From JAIOQJ01 sp963718635 (GTDB lineage Bacteria; Planctomycetota; Planctomycetia; Gemmatales; Gemmataceae): 64,000 bases of DNA. The DNA is taken from contig OY970367.1 of the NCBI GenBank assembly GCA_963718635.1, positions 3,906,001-3,970,000 on the forward strand, in the 5' to 3' direction. The translations under genes and the position numbers were made by a program. Shown here in pieces: positions 58,164 through 64,000 of this stretch (positions are counted from its first letter, which is position 1; each line of letters starts with the position of its first letter). The notes below the pieces were generated by a model, which did no database searches, was not told the origin of the DNA, and saw only the letters and a list, made by a program, of their open reading frames with translations.

Positions 58164-60494
58164 ATGCCCGTTTACGACCAGAAGAATCGGCCGCTGCGGA
58201 TAGATACTCCGCTGGGTAAGGATGCGTTGCTCCTGACGCACTTTTCCGGAACCGAAGCGATCTCCGAGTTATTCGACTATTCGCTGCAGTTAATTGCGCC
58301 GGTCGATAAGCCAGTTGATTTCAGCAAGATTCTTGGCCAGGCCGTTCACGTTGAAGTCGAATCGCGAGGCGAGATCCGTCACTTTCACGGCTACATCAAT
58401 CGTTTTTCGCAAGGGGGCCGCGATCGGGAGTTCATCCATTTCCGCGCTCAACTCGTGCCGCAGTTCTGGTTCCTGACCAAGCAGACGCAAAGCCGGATCT
58501 TCCAGCATGTCGCCATCCCCGATATTTTGAAAAAAGTTTTGGAAGGGCTAAATGCCAGCTTTGACTTGCAAGGGAAATTCGAGCCTCGCGATTTCTGCGT
58601 GCAGTACCGCGAGAGCAACTTCGACTTCGCTTGCCGGCTCATGGAAGAAGAGGGGATCTTCTGGTTTTTTAAACACGACACAAGCGAAAACCGTCTGGTG
58701 ATCGCCAACGCGGCATCCAGCCATCCGGATGTGCCGATCGCAAAGAAAATCATCTACGAAGAGGCTGAAGGAGGTAAGCGCGATGAAGATCGCATCACCT
58801 CCTGGCAAAAAGTCCAAGAGGTGCGCTCCGGCAAAGTGACGTTATGGGACCATTGTTTTGAACTGCCGCACAAACATCTGGAAGCCGATAAGTCGATTGG
58901 CGACAGCGTGCAAGTCGGCACCGTGACCCACAAACTGAAGTCCGGCGGCGGCGACAAGCTCGAACTCTACGACTACCCGGGCGGCTATGCCCAGCGCTTC
59001 GACGGCATCGATCGCGGCGGCGGCGAACAGGCATCTGACGTCCAGAAAATATTCGACGACAATAAGCGAACCGTTGCGCTGCGCATGCAGGAGGAAGCGG
59101 CCCAGGCGGTGCACATCGATGGCGTCAGCAATTGCATTCAAATGATTTCGAGTTTCAAGTTCACGCTCGACCGGCACTTTGACGCCAATGGGGACTATCT
59201 CATTACCCGCGTCACGCATGAAGCGATCATGGGCGCCCATTACCAAACCGGTGAAGGGGAGGAAGTCTCTTACTCCAATCGCTTCTCCTGTATCCCGCTC
59301 GCTGTCCCATTTCGCCCCGAACGCTCGACCCCTCGGCCCGCCGTTTGGGGTTCGCAGACAGCCGTCGTCGTTGGACCGGCGGGAGAAGAGATCTTCACCG
59401 ATAAGTATGGACGGGTGAAGGTTCAGTTCCACTGGGATCGCCACGGCAAGCTCGATGCCGATAGCTCATGCTGGATCCGCGTGGCGACGCTTTGGGCGGG
59501 GCATAACTGGGGCATGATTCATATTCCACGCGTCGGGCAGGAAGTCGTTGTCGATTTTCTCGAAGGCGATCCCGATCAGCCGATTATCGTCGGCAGCGTT
59601 TACAACGCCGACATGATGCCACCCTGGAAACTGCCGGCCAACCGGACGCAAAGCGGCATTCAGACGCGCAGCAGCCCTCACGGCGGCGCCGCCAACTTCA
59701 ACCAGATTCGTTTTGAAGATAAGAAAGGCGCGGAGCAAGTTCATATTCATGCGGAGAAGAATCAGGACATTGAAGTTGAAAACGACGAGACGCACTGGGT
59801 CGGCCATGATCGCAAGAAGACGATCGACCACGATGAGACGGTACACGTCAAACACGATCGAACCGAGACGGTCGACAACAACGAGAAAATCACCATCGGC
59901 GTTAATCGCACCGAAAAAGTCGGGGTGAACGAGTCGATTGACGTGGGGGCGAACCGTACCCGAACGGTAGGCGCCAATGAGCACGTCACCGTCTCCTTGA
60001 TGCGCACGCATACTGTCGGCATCAATGAAGCAATCAGCATTGGCGCTGCTCAGGAGGTCACTGTCGGCGCCTTTCGCACTCTAACGGTGGGCGCTTATCA
60101 GACGATCACCGTTGCCGCCGCACAGACAATTAGCGTCGGCGCCTCGCAGAACATTACGGTCGGGGCCGGTCAGTCAACGACTGTCGCCGCGGATGATACG
60201 CTGTCGGTTGGCGGCGGGCATTCCGAAGACGTCGCCAAAGATCATAGCCAGAAAGTGGGCGCCAATCGCAGTGCCGACATCACGACGGACGATTCGACGA
60301 AGGTCGGCAAGAACTTTACCCTAGAAGCCGGCGAGTCGATCACCATAAAGACCGGCGATGCCAGCATCACCATGAAAAAGGATGGCACCATCGCGATCAA
60401 AGGTAAAGACATCTCCATCGAAGGATCGGGCGAGATCAGCGTTAAAGCAAGCAAAAACATCACTATGAAGGGACAGAAGATTTTGCAGAACTGA
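58164..60494 (+). CDS. vgrG: Type VI secretion spike protein VgrG, apparently alone
   Basis: A 776-residue VgrG, the trimeric spike of contractile injection systems. The gp27-like part begins LLTHFSGTEAISELFDYSLQ and runs to about residue 350. The gp5 OB fold follows (GRVKVQFHWDRHGK, WAGHNWGMIHIPRVGQEVV, FLEGDPDQPIIVGSVYN). From about residue 545 on, short repeats of the type VGANRTRTVGANEHVTV build the needle-like beta-helix, ending ITMKGQKILQN. No effector domain is fused at the end. The start at 58164 has GGAG close upstream. No other type VI gene (tssB, tssC, hcp, clpV) and no PAAR or effector gene lies within the window. Confidence 0.93.
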   Translation: MPVYDQKNRPLRIDTPLGKDALLLTHFSGTEAISELFDYSLQLIAPVDKPVDFSKILGQAVHVEVESRGEIRHFHGYINRFSQGGRDREFIHFRAQLVPQFWFLTKQTQSRIFQHVAIPDILKKVLEGLNASFDLQGKFEPRDFCVQYRESNFDFACRLMEEEGIFWFFKHDTSENRLVIANAASSHPDVPIAKKIIYEEAEGGKRDEDRITSWQKVQEVRSGKVTLWDHCFELPHKHLEADKSIGDSVQVGTVTHKLKSGGGDKLELYDYPGGYAQRFDGIDRGGGEQASDVQKIFDDNKRTVALRMQEEAAQAVHIDGVSNCIQMISSFKFTLDRHFDANGDYLITRVTHEAIMGAHYQTGEGEEVSYSNRFSCIPLAVPFRPERSTPRPAVWGSQTAVVVGPAGEEIFTDKYGRVKVQFHWDRHGKLDADSSCWIRVATLWAGHNWGMIHIPRVGQEVVVDFLEGDPDQPIIVGSVYNADMMPPWKLPANRTQSGIQTRSSPHGGAANFNQIRFEDKKGAEQVHIHAEKNQDIEVENDETHWVGHDRKKTIDHDETVHVKHDRTETVDNNEKITIGVNRTEKVGVNESIDVGANRTRTVGANEHVTVSLMRTHTVGINEAISIGAAQEVTVGAFRTLTVGAYQTITVAAAQTISVGASQNITVGAGQSTTVAADDTLSVGGGHSEDVAKDHSQKVGANRSADITTDDSTKVGKNFTLEAGESITIKTGDASITMKKDGTIAIKGKDISIEGSGEISVKASKNITMKGQKILQN

Positions 60495-60515
60495 TGGCCT
60501 TGCGATGCAATCTCC

Positions 60516-63256
60516 CTACTCATCCTCATCGCCCTCTTCAGGCGTCGGGCTGTCGAAGCCTTGCTCTTTAAAGCGCACGAGCTGCTTGCGGAAGTAGTTG
60601 TTTTTCGGATCGAGCTCAACGCACTTTTTCATTTGCGCGATCGCTTTATCGCGATCGCCCTTGCGAAACCATACTTCCGCGAGCGTATCCAAATAGCCGG
60701 CGTTGGCGGGTTCGGTTTCCGTGGCCTTCTGAGCATACTTTAGAGCGCTGTCTAAATCACGGCGGCAATTAGCCATCACCCAAGCGACGGAATTGCGGGC
60801 AAATGCGCTGTCGGGATAATCTTTGCTCAGTTTTTCCCAAGCGTCGCGGACTTTGTTATAAACTTCATCCGCTTCCTTTTTCTTGCCGATCTTTTCGAGT
60901 TCCGGAACCAGCTTGATGGCCAGCTCGATGTTGCCCGGCATCACTTCGAGATTGGCATTCGTTTCACGCAGTGCCTCTTCAATTTTGCCTTTGCCGATGA
61001 GCCCGCGGACGCGATACATGCGCACGGATTCGGGCACTAGCAAGTACGCGCTCGGCTCGACAAATGTCGCCCCCGTACGCAAGCAGCCGACAACGCATTT
61101 TTCGTAATAGTCGGCGGCTTGAAAGAAGTTCTTCTGCTTGGCGGATTGTCGAGCCAAAAAGCTGAGGACGTTGCCGAAGGAATAATGGCTGTACCAGCCA
61201 GTTGCCAGCAAGGTTTCTGCTTCCTTCTGCGCCATTTCGGGCCAATCGCGCTTGTTCAGATCTTCGACCAACTTGGCGCGAATGATCTCGTTGCCGAGCG
61301 GCAACCAGTGGGCGATCTCGATTAGCTTCTTTCCCGCTTCCTTGTCGCCGGCTGCGATCAAGGCTCGACCGTGCAGGTAAGTCGCCAGCGCTGAGCTAAA
61401 TTCCTCATGTCGAGTGACCCCAAGAAGTGCATCCAGCTCCGGGTCAACTACCGCTCCCGAGGCCGAATCCTTCGCGGCTTTGGCATAGGCCTGCGCGGCT
61501 TCCTTATGTTTCTTCTGCTTCATCAGAAAGTCACCCAGCACGACCCACGGAGCAAGTGAAGGCACTTCTCCGCTGTCTTGCGCAAATACTCTTCGGTCTT
61601 GGCGTCGTCGCCCATTGCCTTGTAAACGGCGGCGATCGCGCCGAAGCGTACAAACGGCCGCATCTGCGCCGGGTAGAGATCGCCTTCATCACGTTCGATC
61701 GCTTTAGGCGTTAGGCTCATCTTGTCGACCCATTCAACAACCTTTTTCCGGTCTGCCTTGCCAGCCAGCATTTCACGAACGCGTTTAACCGCAACGGTCG
61801 CGCCTTCGACGGGGTCTTCGCGCCAGAAGAAACGCAGCCAGGCAACAGCCATGTCTTTCTCTTCGCCAAACAGAGGCTCCAGCAAACGATTCATGTCGTT
61901 GTCTTGTCCGCTCGTGCGCATCAGTTCAACGATCTTGCTTGCGTGTTCATAGGCCAAATCGCGCAGGCCAACGCGCACTTCCGTTTTGATCAACTGATCG
62001 GCAAGCGGAAAATCTTCAGGCCCCTTCATTTCGTTGACTAGCTTCTGAAAAAGTTGGGTAGAAGAGTCTTTGTCGCCGAGCATATAAAGCATTCGAGCTC
62101 GTCGGACCTCGATTTCATTTCGCTCGGCGGGTGGCGTGTCTCGCCGTCGCGCCTCATCGACCAGTGCAAACGCTTCCTTGTGTTTCATCTGCGCGCAGAG
62201 AATATCGAAGGTAAGCGATAGTTCGCGCTTCTTCTCAGTCAGGATTTTGATGGCCGCCAACGACTTGCCATTGAGCAACAGCGAGTCGGCATCGTGACGT
62301 AAAAGGACGACGTCATCTTCGATATCCTCGGCCGACTTCACCAGATCGGCGATACGTTCATCGAATAGTTTCTGATCGCCGGCCAAACGCGCGTAAGCCG
62401 CCAAGGCGCCAAGTCGGGATTCAAAACCCGCAGCGGGCCTCGCTTCCGCGAGCGCTTTCCAGTCGTTCGACTGCCAGCGAACGCGTTCGATCAGATCGTC
62501 CTTCTTGCTGTCAGCCGCCGCCCGGCGAGCCGCCGGCCAATTTCCCTGGTTGCGATAGAGGTAGACGAGGATCTCGGCGGCCTTTTCGGCATCGCCGCCC
62601 TTCTTCGTTCGTTCCTTTTCGAATCGAGCGACGGCACGATCGAGGCCGCCTCTAAGATACATGAAGCTGGCGTAGTCCGGCCCGGTGAGATGTGGCGAGT
62701 TGAATAGAGTCAGTTCGAACATCTGTTCGGCCGCATCAAACTCAGACCGTGCGAGCAACTGCGGGATTGTCTTGCGTATTTCCTGATACATCCCGGCGAA
62801 CATTTGTTCGCGCAACTCGGCATTCTCTTCCTTCGCCAGCAGCTTCCGGATGGTGGCAAAAGGAACGGGTCGCTGCCGCAGCAATTCGTTTATCGCCTCT
62901 TGTCTATTTTCGGGAGCGCCCGCTCGGAATTGCTCAATGAGGTCGCGGACTCTTTGGGGATTGTCTGGATAGAGGCCCCAAAAGTAATCTTCCAGGATCG
63001 CCTTAGCGATGTTGGAGATTTCCTGGTCAGGATTTCGTGCCGCCTCTGCGAGCAGCGGTTCGGCAGCCGCGCCTGCTTCCAGCAAGATTTTCTTGGCTTT
63101 ATCGCGCACGACGAAGCGTTTGCTGCCCAAATCTTCTATCGCTTTTTTTATCTCGTCGGCGGTAGGACCCTTCTTTGAACCATTCTCCGGCGTTTCAGCG
63201 GCTAATGATAAAATACATAGCCCTAAAAGAAGCAAACATGACGCAATACGGAACAC
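60516..63256 (-). CDS. Giant secreted HEAT/TPR-repeat protein (one frame break)
   Basis: About 913 residues. The GTG at 63256 is chosen as start because AGGAGG lies 8 bases before it; a signal peptide follows (SCLLLLGLCILSLAAE). The N-terminal part has HEAT-like repeats (RFVVRDKAKKILLEAGAAAE, QEISNIAKAILEDY), the middle helical repeats, and the last 350 residues clear TPRs (KEAAQAYAKAAKDSA, DLDSALKYAQKATETEPANA, DKAIAQMKKCVELDPKNNYF). The frame breaks near 61560. It ends in an acidic tail (PTPEEGDEDE). Probably a periplasmic or outer-membrane scaffold. Convergent with vgrG with 21 bases between them; a functional link is not shown. Confidence 0.8.
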
Positions 63257-63789
63257 GACAATCGCCTCCTGGTCAGAGTGCCGAGCGAACACTTCTCTCG
63301 TTGATCCTAACCCTTAAGCGATGGGGTGACAAGGAGCGTAGGTTGAGGAGCCCGAGCCGGGAGTCGTAAGTCGCCGAGTTCCGTTTGACTACGGATTCTC
63401 CCGATAGAACTCACGCGCGCTTCATCGTACTCAACGAAGCATTGGACTTCTAGGTTTTCTAGCATGCCGGTGTTTTCCCCGCAACCGCCAGGCACTTGAA
63501 CACCTTATGCGAGTCTACGTCAAGTTTCACGATTGCGTGGATCCGGCGCTTCGGAGTGGTTTTCGCGAATGATTCACGCGAGAGGCGAGTCGCGAGATGG
63601 CGGAATGGAATATGCGCGAAGTGGTTCGGCTGCTGAAAGACTCGGAGGGCAAACCCAACGGTTCATGTTATCTCTGCGGCACCAGTACGCGGGTCTGGGT
63701 TTGGCGGTTCGCGGCGAATGTCTGGATTCAGTATCAATTTCAAGACGAACGCGTAGGTTTGTTTCGGCGTCGCGCTCGGCACATTCTCG
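63257..63789. other. Gap with no clear gene
   Basis: A fragment of the GGCGAGCCGGGAG-type repeat lies near 63352. A 74-residue plus-strand frame at 63597-63821 (with a CYLCG segment) and a short minus-strand frame starting at 63465 are possible but unsupported. Confidence 0.4.
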
Positions 63790-64000
63790 TCACTCGGATT
63801 TCCGAGGGGCCTCTGAGTTGAAACGGGCAAGGAATTCGTCGACCGTAAAAGAGGCGTCGGGGTTGAAGTCACTTGGAAGGTGTTGCGCCATTGTTTTAAG
63901 CACCCCCGGCGAGATTTCCAGGTCCAAGTACGGTTGAACGAACGCTTGGCATGTCTTGGCATCCATGGCGGCGTAGGTTTCGTCGACGATTTTTGCGAAT
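63790..64000 (-). CDS. C-terminal part of a hypothetical protein, cut by the window edge
   Basis: The minus-strand frame from the right edge to the stop at 63790 encodes at least 69 residues with good codon use: FAKIVDETYAAMDAKTC, AFVQPYLDLEISPGVLKTM and SFTVDEFLARFNSEAPRK. It has no start inside the window, so its beginning lies to the right. I do not recognise the family. Confidence 0.6.
   Translation of the reverse strand, partial: FAKIVDETYAAMDAKTCQAFVQPYLDLEISPGVLKTMAQHLPSDFNPDASFTVDEFLARFNSEAPRKSE

Noticed and set aside
3483..61565. Programmed frameshifting or mass pseudogenisation as the explanation of the split genes
   Set aside because: The breaks affect unrelated and partly essential genes, in both directions, with no slippery heptamer plus pseudoknot pattern that I could see, and the frames resume exactly. 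Sequencing or assembly indels explain them better.
63597..63821. 74-residue plus-strand frame with a CYLCG segment
   Set aside because: It overlaps the end of the better-supported gene on the other strand, has only one cysteine pair and no family resemblance; kept only as a note.
1..64000. CRISPR arrays, insertion sequences, prophage or conjugative genes
   Set aside because: No regular direct-repeat/spacer pattern and no transposase, integrase, terminase or relaxase sequence was seen in any frame.

Overview
The window looks like a chromosomal segment of a planctomycete, most likely near the Gemmataceae. I infer this from several independent signs: a TIGR03067-type small secreted protein, giant TPR/HEAT secreted proteins, tandem Uma2-type nucleases, hopanoid genes, bacterial enhancer-binding proteins, an ispE-spoVG neighbourhood in which SpoVG carries an extra zinc ribbon, and many GC-rich hairpin repeats between genes. 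No rRNA, tRNA, CRISPR array, insertion sequence or phage region was found.

Layout. 1-900: a translationally coupled pair of unknown genes. 1.0-6 kb: a CstA peptide/carbon-starvation transporter with an extra loop domain, and a SWIM-SNF2 helicase. 6.2-10 kb: a giant secreted TPR protein. 10-19 kb: truD, mutL, two Uma2 copies and a sigma-54 response regulator in one direction, then an HD-GYP protein and a Nudix-type protein in the other. 19-24 kb: a one-module NRPS-like protein (half condensation, A, carrier, thioesterase) and a secreted propeller-like protein. 24.3-28.1 kb: a hopanoid operon (shc, hpnH, hpnG). 28-34 kb: a lone nuoH, scpB, a secreted amidohydrolase and a large secreted protein. 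34-48.7 kb: glycosyltransferase, LplT-like transporter, HEAT protein, Cys-rich outer-membrane barrel, a second sigma-54 activator, ispE-spoVG, an OFA-family transporter and a serine hydrolase. 49-58 kb: moeA, a small secreted protein behind a textbook sigma-54 promoter, a pabA operon, a large membrane protein, a BBP7-like barrel and rsmD. 58-64 kb: a lone VgrG spike protein, a second giant HEAT/TPR protein, and a gene cut by the right edge.

Two things dominate the reading. First, about 26 single-base frame breaks interrupt 15 otherwise well conserved genes. They sit mainly in short homopolymers or GC repeats, so I treat them as probable sequencing or assembly indels and give merged gene coordinates. 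Second, nearly every larger gap holds inverted repeats from several distinct families. The most striking are two composite elements (10366-10545 and 57057-57357) that share the same 30-33 bp terminal inverted repeats around a chain of smaller hairpins.

How the genes work together: shc, hpnH and hpnG make and extend hopanoids for the membrane. ispE supplies isoprenoid precursors upstream of that. Two sigma-54 activators and one strong sigma-54 promoter imply an RpoN-dependent circuit, though nothing in the sequence links a given activator to that promoter.
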